The position numbers and the translations under genes were made by a program. A stretch of 64,000 nt of DNA from Nitrososphaera sp. (GTDB taxonomy: Archaea; Thermoproteota; Nitrososphaeria; Nitrososphaerales; Nitrososphaeraceae): positions 43,760 to 107,759 of the forward strand of contig JBDUUL010000001.1 of the NCBI GenBank assembly GCA_039938515.1, written 5' to 3'. Within the stretch, counting starts at the first letter, position 1, and each line of letters starts with the position of its first letter. The notes under the pieces are model-generated. The model saw nothing but the letters and a program-made list of their open reading frames with translations. It made no database searches and was not told the origin of the DNA. Of the stretch, positions 21,669 to 28,635 are shown in pieces.

Positions 21669-23003
21669 CTACAAAAGCACCCCATTGGATTCTCTAGCGT
21701 CTGCCTTGAGCTTGATGCCGACATAGTATGTGTCCCGCTGCTTGTTTTTCATCCGCCGTTCGTTGATTATTCCAAATTCATGTAGGCTGCTTCCGAACGT
21801 GTTTAATGGCAGCTTCCTTAACCTGTGTTTCTCGCAATATTCCGCATAAGCCGTGTAGATTCTATCTGTGGTGGAAATGCAATCTCTGTCGTTTAGGTCA
21901 ATTATGCATTCATCATCGACAAACCGCTTGACATGATTGGCCCTGTATTGGTACTCCTGCCGTATCTTCTCGACCGACTCTTCTGGAAACTTGCCTACCT
22001 TTCGGAGTAGTTTCCATCCTGCAAGTGCCAAATTCAGAAGACCTGACAGCTCTTCCTCGGATGTCAGTTCTGCCAATAGGTTTGTTTTGACATCGAAAGT
22101 CCGGTCAAATGGTAGTACTACCAGCCTTCGATAGTAGGCATAACCATCCTGAGTATCGGGTGGATTGTTTGCAGCAAAGACCATCTTTGCAAAGTTGCTA
22201 AACTGGAAACGCTCGCCGTACTTCTTCTGCGCTGACATTATATCGCCAGATGTCAGCATCTTGAACGGCCCCGTTTCCGGCAGCCTGTCGCTTTTCAGGT
22301 CTGCAAAGACATTGACGTATTTGTTATGGAGTTCAGCAGCTGCAAACCTATCCGATACCAGGCTGTGAAGGCTTTCGGAGCTGCAGTTAGCAAGGCCGAA
22401 GAACGCCTTTATGACATTGATCAGGGTGGTTTTGCCGTTGCTACCGCTGCCAATGAGCAAGAATGCCTTCTCATATTCTACGCCTCGGTGCAGCATGTAG
22501 CCGAACATCATTACTGCTGTCGGCACCTTTTCGCGCTCTAGAACGTCATTCAGGAACCTGCCGATTCGGACACACCTGGCCTTTGGGTTGAATCTCGCAG
22601 GAATTTGGCTCATTGAAAGGTAGGCCGGATCGTGTTCCCGCAGCTTGCCGGTATTGATGTCAAGCAGGCCGTTCTTGACGTTTAGAAGGTCAATTTCTGT
22701 GTCAAACTCCGAGCGGTCGACTACATTTCGATATCGGATATGTTCGATGACCTCGACCCTGTCGCGGTTCTTCAAGCGGTAACCTAGCCTTTTGACAATA
22801 TACTCGTGAATCTCTGATTCCGCACCTTCCATGTAAATGCCATTTTTGTAATATCGGAGCTCTAGGTTATCCCGGATTGTTACGAAACTGTACTTTTGCA
22901 TCAGCTCTTCGGCTATGGTGGCAATCAGGCTGTCTTTGCTCTCAATCTCCGCAGGTGGCCCCTTTGAGTCAGGACCGTAAGTTCCTGCTAGGCTAGATGT
23001 CAT
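21669..23003 (-). CDS. SF3 helicase, D5/phage P4-primase C-terminal type
   Basis: 444 residues. The N-terminal ~170 residues match the D5_N region that precedes SF3 helicases in viral replication proteins (VVDRSEFDTEIDLLNVKNGL). Walker A is GSGSNGKTTLINVIKAFFG (~residues 182-200), Walker B is in VNVFADLKSD, and motif C is MVFAANNPPD. The C-terminal ~100 residues look like a winged helix (TTDRIYTAYAEYCEKHRL...LNTFGSSLHEFGI). No primase domain is present. It would unwind the element's DNA for replication. Start overlaps the preceding gene by four bases. Confidence 0.88.
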   Translation of the reverse strand: MTSSLAGTYGPDSKGPPAEIESKDSLIATIAEELMQKYSFVTIRDNLELRYYKNGIYMEGAESEIHEYIVKRLGYRLKNRDRVEVIEHIRYRNVVDRSEFDTEIDLLNVKNGLLDINTGKLREHDPAYLSMSQIPARFNPKARCVRIGRFLNDVLEREKVPTAVMMFGYMLHRGVEYEKAFLLIGSGSNGKTTLINVIKAFFGLANCSSESLHSLVSDRFAAAELHNKYVNVFADLKSDRLPETGPFKMLTSGDIMSAQKKYGERFQFSNFAKMVFAANNPPDTQDGYAYYRRLVVLPFDRTFDVKTNLLAELTSEEELSGLLNLALAGWKLLRKVGKFPEESVEKIRQEYQYRANHVKRFVDDECIIDLNDRDCISTTDRIYTAYAEYCEKHRLRKLPLNTFGSSLHEFGIINERRMKNKQRDTYYVGIKLKADARESNGVLL

Positions 23004-23338
23004 GCCGTGAGCTCCACCCTGAAATACTTCCTGTACCGCTTGACGCTCATCGCATAGTAGTACAGGTCTGAATCTTCTAGCAGCCTGGTAAGAACTTCAG
23101 AAAGGACGTATTTCCTGGCAGCGATGCTCTGCTGATATAATTTATCTTCAAGATATTCACCCAGGTCCTTGGCAGCTATGGTAAATTTCGGAAGCTCGCC
23201 TAGACACAGAGGTATCAGCCGCAAGAGCCTGGCGGCCTGTTGCTGGTATTGCGGCAACAGTGACAGCCGGAGGTACAGCTCATCGATGAGAAATTCCATC
23301 GTGTACGGCGAGCGTTCGATTTGAAGGATGGCGGTCAA
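23000..23338 (-). CDS. Provirus hypothetical protein upstream of helicase
   Basis: 112 residues, Leu- and Tyr-rich and mostly helical (LIDELYLRLSLLPQYQQQAA, ending YYYAMSVKRYRKYFRVEL). No family recognised. Four-base overlaps with the genes on both sides place it in one replication operon (23571 to 21669). It might supply a small replication function, but nothing in the sequence shows which. Confidence 0.6.
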   Translation of the reverse strand: MTAILQIERSPYTMEFLIDELYLRLSLLPQYQQQAARLLRLIPLCLGELPKFTIAAKDLGEYLEDKLYQQSIAARKYVLSEVLTRLLEDSDLYYYAMSVKRYRKYFRVELTA

Positions 23339-23571
23339 AAACAGAGCGCCTCCGGGTCGGGGAGTTCATCCAGCTCGCGCCGGACGACTGGAAACATTTT
23401 CGGCCGTTTTTGCTTCTGCGGTAGGACTTTAACGCCAAGCCGCAACCCGATGCCATGAACCACCAGCCTCGAATTTGCATCCGCTATCAACCGGGCAATT
23501 TCCGCGATGAGGGGGACCGTCTCAAAATCGTTAACTTTATCAGATGATGCCGCATATTCTCTGTTAGTCAT
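23335..23571 (-). CDS. Provirus hypothetical protein, first gene of replication operon
   Basis: 78 residues, soluble, with a basic segment KQKRPKMFPVVRREL near the C-terminus. No family recognised. ATG at 23571. It overlaps the next ORF by four bases. The 167-base gap upstream (23572-23738) should hold the operon promoter, but no clear TATA box stands out. Confidence 0.55.
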   Translation of the reverse strand: MTNREYAASSDKVNDFETVPLIAEIARLIADANSRLVVHGIGLRLGVKVLPQKQKRPKMFPVVRRELDELPDPEALCF

Positions 23572-23738
23572 AATCCGTTTTCTCTTTTTTTTCTGTCAGC
23601 GGCCTTCCTCAGCGTGACAATGACAGACACAGCGAATTGTATGTCTCAATGTAGAATTGTAATAGATCCGTGAACATGCATCGCAGCCAAGTGGGCACTC
23701 CGCGATTTCAAGTTCTGGCAGCGTTACGGATGGTCTGC

Positions 23739-23894
23739 TTACCGACAATCGGCGGTTCTCCTGATAAGCTCTTGAACAATCTGGTCGAAAGTCTGGTCCT
23801 TGCTTCCCAGCTTTGCCAGATTGTCTCTTGTTTGTCTCTTGAGAACTATAGTAGTTCTCTCACCAAAACCTTTTAGATTTGGCATATCAAACAT
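23739..23894 (-). CDS. Small RHH/antitoxin-like protein
   Basis: 51 residues starting at ATG 23894 (MFDMPNLKGFGERTTIVLK). The strand TTIVLKRQTRDNLAKL followed by DQTFDQIVQELIRR is the pattern of small archaeal antitoxin-like/RHH proteins. A longer start at 23930 would overlap the divergent regulator gene, so I prefer the shorter one. No toxin-like gene follows. It faces the winged-helix gene at 23910, only 15 bases away, forming a possible regulatory switch. Confidence 0.55.
   Translation of the reverse strand: MFDMPNLKGFGERTTIVLKRQTRDNLAKLGSKDQTFDQIVQELIRRTADCR
23821..23859. promoter_or_regulatory. Possible operator: tandem 10-base direct repeats and 8-base inverted repeat
   Basis: TTGTCTCTTG occurs at 23821-23830 and again at 23832-23841. 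GAGAACTA (23841-23848) and TAGTTCTC (23852-23859) form a perfect inverted repeat with three bases between. The cluster lies within the small RHH-like gene and ~50-90 bases upstream of the winged-helix gene, a plausible site for autoregulation. Confidence 0.45.
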
Positions 23895-23909
23895 AGCGAC
23901 AGCCCCAAA

Positions 23910-24845
23910 GTGATTGGAGAAAACCCGCACGATTGGCCGTCAGAAAAAGACAAGCGGGAGCTGTCAAAATGCGGCGGGAGCTTTGGAAGTCTTGCCTTAG
24001 TGCCTTCTGCGGCCGAAAGTCGGAAGAAACATACGTTAAGGAAAATAGGTCAAACTCTACTCATCTATGGTCAACTCAACACACAAGCATTGAAGGAAAA
24101 GTCGGGCCTATCTTCGAATGCTATTAACCGCGGGCTTAAGCAAATGCGAGACATGGGTCTTGTAGAAATTCAGCGGAGACCCTATAATGCGAACAATGAG
24201 AAAATATATAGCCTCAAAAAGGAGCGCGCTACATTCTACGTTTACTATCTATATAATTACAAGCGGATGAACGATGAAGCGAAGAAAAATAGTTATGACC
24301 ATTATTGGGCCAAGCTAAGAATAACAAACCTTTCAGGTGTTGAGGACGATGGCCTACTGTTTTTCAGTCGAGAAGAATGCATCCGGCATTTTGGTCCAAG
24401 TTTTGCCGAACCTAGACTGATACGCTCAGGGAGTATACTGAAGGATGATTTCATTAGTGTCCCAATGAGGAAAATTCGGGCTACTTTGAATAACTCCCAA
24501 ATTAAGAATATTGAGAACGAAATAATTGACCGTGCGCATAAGCGGTGGATTTGTACTGAATGCACCGAGCGAATCACTTCAAAATTAGAGATAGAATTAC
24601 AGGTGGCAAAAAGAGCGAGCGATGAGAGGCGGCTAATCCGACGAAAAATATTGCTTGTTTTGACGGATATCGTAGGTCTTGAAGATAATATGTTGGAATG
24701 TCAAACCTGTCACCACCAGTGGCCAAGTACCGAACAGCCAAAGGTGATATTGGAGAGAAGATTTGAGAACGGCCAGCCGAAACTACTAAAGAAGAGAAAA
24801 AGCAGGTTAGGTACTGCTCAAATGCGCTCTGACTTTGGCTTGTAA
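23910..24845 (+). CDS. Winged-helix regulator with C-terminal zinc-knuckle pairs
   Basis: 311 residues. Residues ~45-105 are a winged helix (LRKIGQTLLIYGQLNTQALK, then SSNAINRGLKQMRDMGLVEI), typical of MarR/ArsR-like transcription factors. The C-terminal half has CTEC (~217-220) and CQTC (~271-274), likely one zinc site, and ends in a basic KKRKSR tail. It is the only long plus-strand gene in this part of the provirus and probably acts as its regulator. Start GTG at 23910. Its 3' end overlaps the integrase 3' end by 28 bases (convergent). Lower GC than the host genes. Confidence 0.65.
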   Translation: MIGENPHDWPSEKDKRELSKCGGSFGSLALVPSAAESRKKHTLRKIGQTLLIYGQLNTQALKEKSGLSSNAINRGLKQMRDMGLVEIQRRPYNANNEKIYSLKKERATFYVYYLYNYKRMNDEAKKNSYDHYWAKLRITNLSGVEDDGLLFFSREECIRHFGPSFAEPRLIRSGSILKDDFISVPMRKIRATLNNSQIKNIENEIIDRAHKRWICTECTERITSKLEIELQVAKRASDERRLIRRKILLVLTDIVGLEDNMLECQTCHHQWPSTEQPKVILERRFENGQPKLLKKRKSRLGTAQMRSDFGL

Positions 24846-26107
24846 ACTCCTTTTTGAATCCAATCTCTTGCGGCCTCCGTCAATTTTCTCTGTCGTTCGA
24901 CCTCGTTAGGAGTTGCTAGAATTTCAAGCAAAGTTCCGAGCTGATGTTGCAACTCGATATTGCGTTCTCTTTCCTGCTCAACTTGGCTCTGTATGTCCGC
25001 GCCTCTGGCCTCTAGGCTTGAAACGTCCAAGTAAGTCAAAAAAGGCTCTATCTTTCTAAAAATCACAAGCTTTTCCTTTTCAGACGTTCTCCAGTATGTA
25101 CTAGAAGCGTGGCCTATGAAATATTCACCAAAATCTTGGTATCCGAGGTTTGAAATCGTGGTCTTTACGAACCTGCGAAATGAGTGCAGGGTTATTGCCC
25201 GCCTTTTGCTGTCTCCAAGCTGCTTGACCTTCCCGATGTCCTCAAGCATCCATGCGAAGTTTTCCCGCATCTTGTCATAGATATGCTTAGGCTCAGGATT
25301 GGTGCCGTCCGCGTGCCACATTCCGAATACGACATCTTCCGGATTAGCCCTGGGCGTTACAAAGTGCTGGCTTTCATTTCCGTCAGAATCGGTCAGTGTG
25401 GACCTGTGAGCCTTGTATTTTATTTTGAGCCAGAGCCTTAACTGAGTTGCTAATTCAGAAGTCAGATAGCAGGTGCGCTTTACCTTGGTCTTGGTTGATT
25501 CCGAGCGGAATATGACTACCGGGTCTTTTTCGTCGAGTCTAAGGTCTTGGATCCTTATGCTGCTAGCTTCATAGGCTCGCGCCCCGGTGGCCGCAAGGAA
25601 CATCAAAAAAGTCTTGAGCCTGGCGTCCTTGCAGGAGTTGAGTATTTCGATAACGTCGTGCTTGTCTATGGCGTCAAGGTCTGGCATCTCCTTTCTCGGC
25701 AGGGCGACAAACTCCTTAAAGTCCTCAAGGTCAATGGCGATGCCGCAAAAGCGCATGAATTTCCTAGTTACTACCGTGATTAGCCTAATCGTGTTACCTG
25801 AGACCTGGTCGCCCCTTTCGTTCTTTAGATATGCAGCAAGGTCTGCAAGAACATCGTACGGGTTATGCTTGGCCTGCTTGATTTCGTCTATAAACGCATC
25901 AAGGTCTGAAACGCTGTATTTTGTAAATGCAAAGCTTGCAAAGTTCATGAGGTAAGACCTGTACGTCGTTGCGCTGTTTTCGTTAGTGACTGCTTTTCGT
26001 GCTACGTACTTTTGAACATACTTGCTCCGGTTAAACCGCTCGACCGCGTCTTTTCCGTAGATTTTGACTTGCACCTGCTGGCCGAACGCTCGAACAACCA
26101 TAACCAT
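24818..26107 (-). CDS. Tyrosine recombinase / integrase
   Basis: 429 residues. It catalyses site-specific integration and excision. An N-terminal core-binding (SAM-like) domain (~residues 30-150) is followed by the catalytic domain with Arg in GARAYEASSIRIQDL (~residue 176), Lys in TKTKVKR, HSFRRF for His-x-x-Arg (~312-317), and GHASSTY for the last His and the nucleophilic Tyr region (~337-343). The C-terminal ~60 residues form a coiled coil (QSQVEQERERNIELQHQLGT). Single uninterrupted gene, so not a split SSV-type integrase. ATG at 26107. The adjacent gap holds an inverted repeat that may be part of the attachment region. Confidence 0.9.
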   Translation of the reverse strand: MVMVVRAFGQQVQVKIYGKDAVERFNRSKYVQKYVARKAVTNENSATTYRSYLMNFASFAFTKYSVSDLDAFIDEIKQAKHNPYDVLADLAAYLKNERGDQVSGNTIRLITVVTRKFMRFCGIAIDLEDFKEFVALPRKEMPDLDAIDKHDVIEILNSCKDARLKTFLMFLAATGARAYEASSIRIQDLRLDEKDPVVIFRSESTKTKVKRTCYLTSELATQLRLWLKIKYKAHRSTLTDSDGNESQHFVTPRANPEDVVFGMWHADGTNPEPKHIYDKMRENFAWMLEDIGKVKQLGDSKRRAITLHSFRRFVKTTISNLGYQDFGEYFIGHASSTYWRTSEKEKLVIFRKIEPFLTYLDVSSLEARGADIQSQVEQERERNIELQHQLGTLLEILATPNEVERQRKLTEAARDWIQKGVYKPKSERI

Positions 26108-26115
26108 TATTCAAA

Positions 26116-26147
26116 GCGCTATCTTAAAAGCTTAGCGTTTTAAGCGC
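26116..26147. repeat. Imperfect inverted repeat upstream of integrase
   Basis: GCGCTATCTTAAAA and TTTTAAGCGC face each other around a short centre, close to the integrase start and at the presumed right end of the element. It could be an integrase arm-type site, part of att, or a promoter element (the minus strand reads CTTTTAAGA ~20-28 bases before the ATG). Confidence 0.4.
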
Positions 26148-26234
26148 CTACCGTGTTTGTATTATTTTAGTTTTAACCAGTGGCGCAAGCTAATTCCGTC
26201 GTGTTGTTTTGTTAGCTTCGTTGAGCTGACGGCA

Positions 26235-26242
26235 AATTATAT
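26235..26242 (+). promoter_or_regulatory. TATA-like box for 26271 gene
   Basis: ATTATATC, 29-36 bases upstream of the ATG at 26271, consistent with a short-leader or leaderless transcript. Confidence 0.45.
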
Positions 26243-26270
26243 CATAAGGGGCAGAATGGCCTGACTAAGA

Positions 26271-26564
26271 ATGGCGACAGCGCTAACCGAGCCGCGGAGA
26301 CTGGTAGAATACCCAGATGACTTGAGAGATTGCCGGAGCGTCAGATATCAGGAGAGAGACCTCCTCTATTACGTGGTCAAGACACCTCATGCAGAGCAGC
26401 ATGCCGCTGCCCTGGTCGTCCTTGGCTATAAAATCGGGGAAAAGACGGACGTCGTTATAAAGGACCTTATCGAGACGATCGATGCAGGCGAGCAAGCCTC
26501 GGCCCGACGCAGGATTATCGAGGCCCTTCACCTCGACGGCAAGGCGTGCGTGCTTTTCATTTAG
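26271..26564 (+). CDS. Conserved-looking hypothetical protein
   Basis: 97 residues, soluble, alpha/beta (LLYYVVKTPHAEQHAAALVV). It has Cys only at ~20 and ~93, so no metal site is evident. No named family recognised. ATG at 26271 with a TATA-like box upstream. It is the first chromosomal gene to the right of the integrase. The composition matches the chromosome rather than the provirus. Confidence 0.6.
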   Translation: MATALTEPRRLVEYPDDLRDCRSVRYQERDLLYYVVKTPHAEQHAAALVVLGYKIGEKTDVVIKDLIETIDAGEQASARRRIIEALHLDGKACVLFI

Positions 26565-26589
26565 CGGGCACGCCGTCGGATGCAATGGT

Positions 26590-26597
26590 TAAATAGA
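26590..26597 (+). promoter_or_regulatory. TATA-like box for DUF59 gene
   Basis: TTAAATAG, 23-30 bases before the ATG at 26620. It decides for the ATG at 26620 over the in-frame TTG at 26602. Confidence 0.5.
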
Positions 26598-26619
26598 GTA
26601 CTTGAGAACTTTGTCTATT

Positions 26620-26952
26620 ATGAGCACCCAAGAGCAGGAATTGCAGCAGATCCGTCGCAAGATCTTTGACGAGCTAACAAAGATCGTCGACCCGGAAATC
26701 GGTGTCTCTATCATGGAGCTGGAACTGGTTGACAAAGTTGACATCAATAATGACAAGGTAAATGTCGACCTTCACCTGACAAGCCCTTTTTGTCCTGCCG
26801 TTTTTGGATTCAAGATTGCCCAAGACGTGAGGGACAACATTTACAGATTGCCCAAGATCTCGGAAGTCAAAGTCAACGTCAGCAATCACTTCATGGCTGA
26901 CGCGATTAACAAGCAAGTAAACGAAAGCAAGTATCCGACAAAAACACAGTAG
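26620..26952 (+). CDS. MIP18/DUF59 family iron-sulfur assembly protein
   Basis: 110 residues. The pattern IVDPEIGVSIMELELVDKV (~residues 21-39) with LHLTSPFCPAVFGFKIAQDV matches DUF59/MIP18 (SufT, PaaD-like) proteins, which assist Fe-S cluster assembly or insertion. The conserved Cys in SPFCP is present. Start ATG at 26620 is favoured by the TATA box. It lies convergent to, and 16 bases from, the sdhB gene, whose product needs three Fe-S clusters, a fitting though not proven neighbour. Confidence 0.87.
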   Translation: MSTQEQELQQIRRKIFDELTKIVDPEIGVSIMELELVDKVDINNDKVNVDLHLTSPFCPAVFGFKIAQDVRDNIYRLPKISEVKVNVSNHFMADAINKQVNESKYPTKTQ

Positions 26953-26967
26953 GTCTGCTGCCTGCTG

Positions 26968-27834
26968 TTAGAGCAGGTCAAGTGTTTTCCTTTTCTTCTC
27001 GGCGACCCTATTTTCATTCTTAGAGAATCCTAGCAGGTGTCCTCTCAAAAGCTGGATCCCAAGCGCCGGATCCACGCCCTTGGGGCATACGGAACTGCAT
27101 GATCCCGCGAAATGACATCGCCAGATACCGTGGCGGTCGTCTAGAACGTTTAGCCTGCTTTTTGTGTCCGCGTCCCTCGTATCCGCCGTGTAGCGGTACG
27201 CTTGGGCCAGCGCCTGAGGGCCGGGGAACTTGGTGTCGGTTGCAACTGTAGGGCACGCCGAATAACACAAACCGCATTTTATGCAGTATGAAAACTGAAG
27301 ATACTTGTCGACGTCTTCCGGCGTCTGGATATTCTCAGTGTATGTCTCACCCTCCGCCCCCTGCCCTGAATTCGCCGGGGCTACGGGGTCGTCTCCTAGT
27401 ATGTAGGGCTTGACATCGTGATGGTGCTTGAAGAACTGCGTAAAGTCAGTGACAAGGTCGCGGATGTGCGGAAAGTTGGAAAGCGGCTCAATGGTTATCG
27501 AGCTCCCCGAAAGTTCCGAAACCTTGGTGTAGCATGCAAGTCGTGGAATTCCATTTATCTTCATCCCGCATGAGCCGCACGACGCCATCCTGCAGGAGTA
27601 CCTTATCCCAATGCTCGAATCCTTGTATGACTTGGCATAGAGAAGTGCATCAAGCACCGTAGTCCAGCGCTGGACCGGGACTTCAATGGTGTCAAAGTGC
27701 GCATGCTCTGATGTCTTTCTGTTTGCCCTAAAAACGCGCAGCGTGACGGAGGATCGCAGGGTTTCCTTTTCCTGCTTGTGAGCCTTTTCGGTGTGCTTTG
27801 CATCTGACTGTTCCGCGACTTTAACCTGTTCCAT
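26968..27834 (-). CDS. sdhB: Succinate dehydrogenase, iron-sulfur subunit
   Basis: 288 residues. It passes electrons from the flavoprotein to quinone. The 2Fe-2S domain has YSCRMASCGSCGMKING (~residues 87-102) with a further Cys in LACY. The C-terminal ferredoxin-like domain has CIKCGLCYSACP (~182-193) and CHFAGSCSSVCPKG (~240-253). A ~40-residue charged N-terminal extension rich in Lys/Glu/His precedes the usual start. ATG at 27834 follows the sdhD stop by two bases. It is the last gene of the sdhACDB order on the minus strand. Confidence 0.93.
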   Translation of the reverse strand: MEQVKVAEQSDAKHTEKAHKQEKETLRSSVTLRVFRANRKTSEHAHFDTIEVPVQRWTTVLDALLYAKSYKDSSIGIRYSCRMASCGSCGMKINGIPRLACYTKVSELSGSSITIEPLSNFPHIRDLVTDFTQFFKHHHDVKPYILGDDPVAPANSGQGAEGETYTENIQTPEDVDKYLQFSYCIKCGLCYSACPTVATDTKFPGPQALAQAYRYTADTRDADTKSRLNVLDDRHGIWRCHFAGSCSSVCPKGVDPALGIQLLRGHLLGFSKNENRVAEKKRKTLDLL

Positions 27835-27836
27835 TT

Positions 27837-28184
27837 TTATTGCATCCCAAGACCGTTTGCCACCAAGATTGTTCTGGTGCCGAAGCCAATAATGCCCATC
27901 GCTCCTGCTATAGTACCGGCCGTTACCGCATCCTCCCAATGCTTGTTTTGCCTGAGCTCAAGGAGTATGATCCGCAGCCCGTTGAAACCGTGTATTGCGA
28001 TCAGCACGAGAATTGATTCTAACAGTATGGCGTAAGGCATGTTGCTGTAGTTTGCTATAACGTTATTGTAACCGAGGCTAAGTCCAAATGGCATTATAAG
28101 CCTCATCATGATGTGCACTGCTACCACAAACAGTGCCGCAATTCCCGTTATGTAGTGTATTTTCATTATCTGGCTCTCTCTCAC
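27837..28184 (-). CDS. sdhD: Succinate dehydrogenase membrane subunit (SdhD-like)
   Basis: 115 residues with three membrane helices (~10-30, ~48-68, ~85-108). IHGFNGLRIILLEL in the second helix is the H-x-x-x-G-x-R pattern of SDH membrane anchors, where the His can ligate heme b. GTG start at 28184; the ATG at 28166 (MKIHYITG) is an alternative. It sits between sdhC and sdhB with almost no gaps. Confidence 0.85.
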   Translation of the reverse strand: MRESQIMKIHYITGIAALFVVAVHIMMRLIMPFGLSLGYNNVIANYSNMPYAILLESILVLIAIHGFNGLRIILLELRQNKHWEDAVTAGTIAGAMGIIGFGTRTILVANGLGMQ

Positions 28185-28187
28185 AGC

Positions 28188-28631
28188 CTAATCCTCCCCG
28201 AACAGCACCATGGCCCCGTAGAGCATTGCAACGGCAGCAAGTATCAGCGCAACCCAGATCCCCGATCTCTGCCTGTAATTCAGCGAAACAGCGTCATAGG
28301 GATAATCCGGCCGTCCCGGCTTACCGAGGCCCTTTCCACCATGGGCGAAAATCAACCTGATTCCGTTGACCGAGTGGTAAGTGCTCATGCCGATTACCAG
28401 AATGAGGATCATGTGCCCAAGCGGCGTCTGGGTCAGCGACAGCATGGCCTGCCATGCATCCGGTCCGCGGGTCAATGAGCTTGTCTCATAAATATGACCG
28501 ATAAAATATCCGAGCAGGCCGACGCCGGTAAGCCTCTGCAGCCAGTAGGATATCCTCTCCCAGCCGTATCGCGACGGATTCAACCATGCCCTGAGCCCTT
28601 CCCTGTTATTGCGGTCTTCAAGTGATGTCAT
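28188..28631 (-). CDS. sdhC: Succinate dehydrogenase cytochrome b subunit (SdhC)
   Basis: 147 residues, three membrane helices. Motifs RISYWLQRLTGVGLLGYFIGH (SxxxRxTG) in the first helix and TYHSVNGIRLIF in the second are SdhC hallmarks for quinone and heme binding. ATG at 28631 lies four bases after the sdhA stop; a longer start would overlap sdhA. With SdhD it anchors the complex on the inner face of the membrane. Confidence 0.88.
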   Translation of the reverse strand: MTSLEDRNNREGLRAWLNPSRYGWERISYWLQRLTGVGLLGYFIGHIYETSSLTRGPDAWQAMLSLTQTPLGHMILILVIGMSTYHSVNGIRLIFAHGGKGLGKPGRPDYPYDAVSLNYRQRSGIWVALILAAVAMLYGAMVLFGED

Positions 28632-28635
28632 TTTA

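Larger units (their letters stand above)
12062..26107. mobile_element. Integrated virus-derived element (tailed-virus type provirus, apparently incomplete)
   Basis: Extent is approximate; I found no direct repeat that would mark att sites and no tRNA at either end. The block holds a tyrosine recombinase (24818-26107), a winged-helix regulator, an SF3 helicase operon, small terminase, large terminase as two genes, a tape-measure protein and many short overlapping minus-strand genes. All are atypical of the flanking chromosome, which is metabolic. Terminase plus tape measure indicates a tailed (Caudoviricetes-like) origin. Portal, capsid protease, major capsid and most tail genes are not recognisable, so it is either decayed or depends on a helper. 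The left limit could lie anywhere from about 10.8 to 12.1 kb. Confidence 0.8.
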
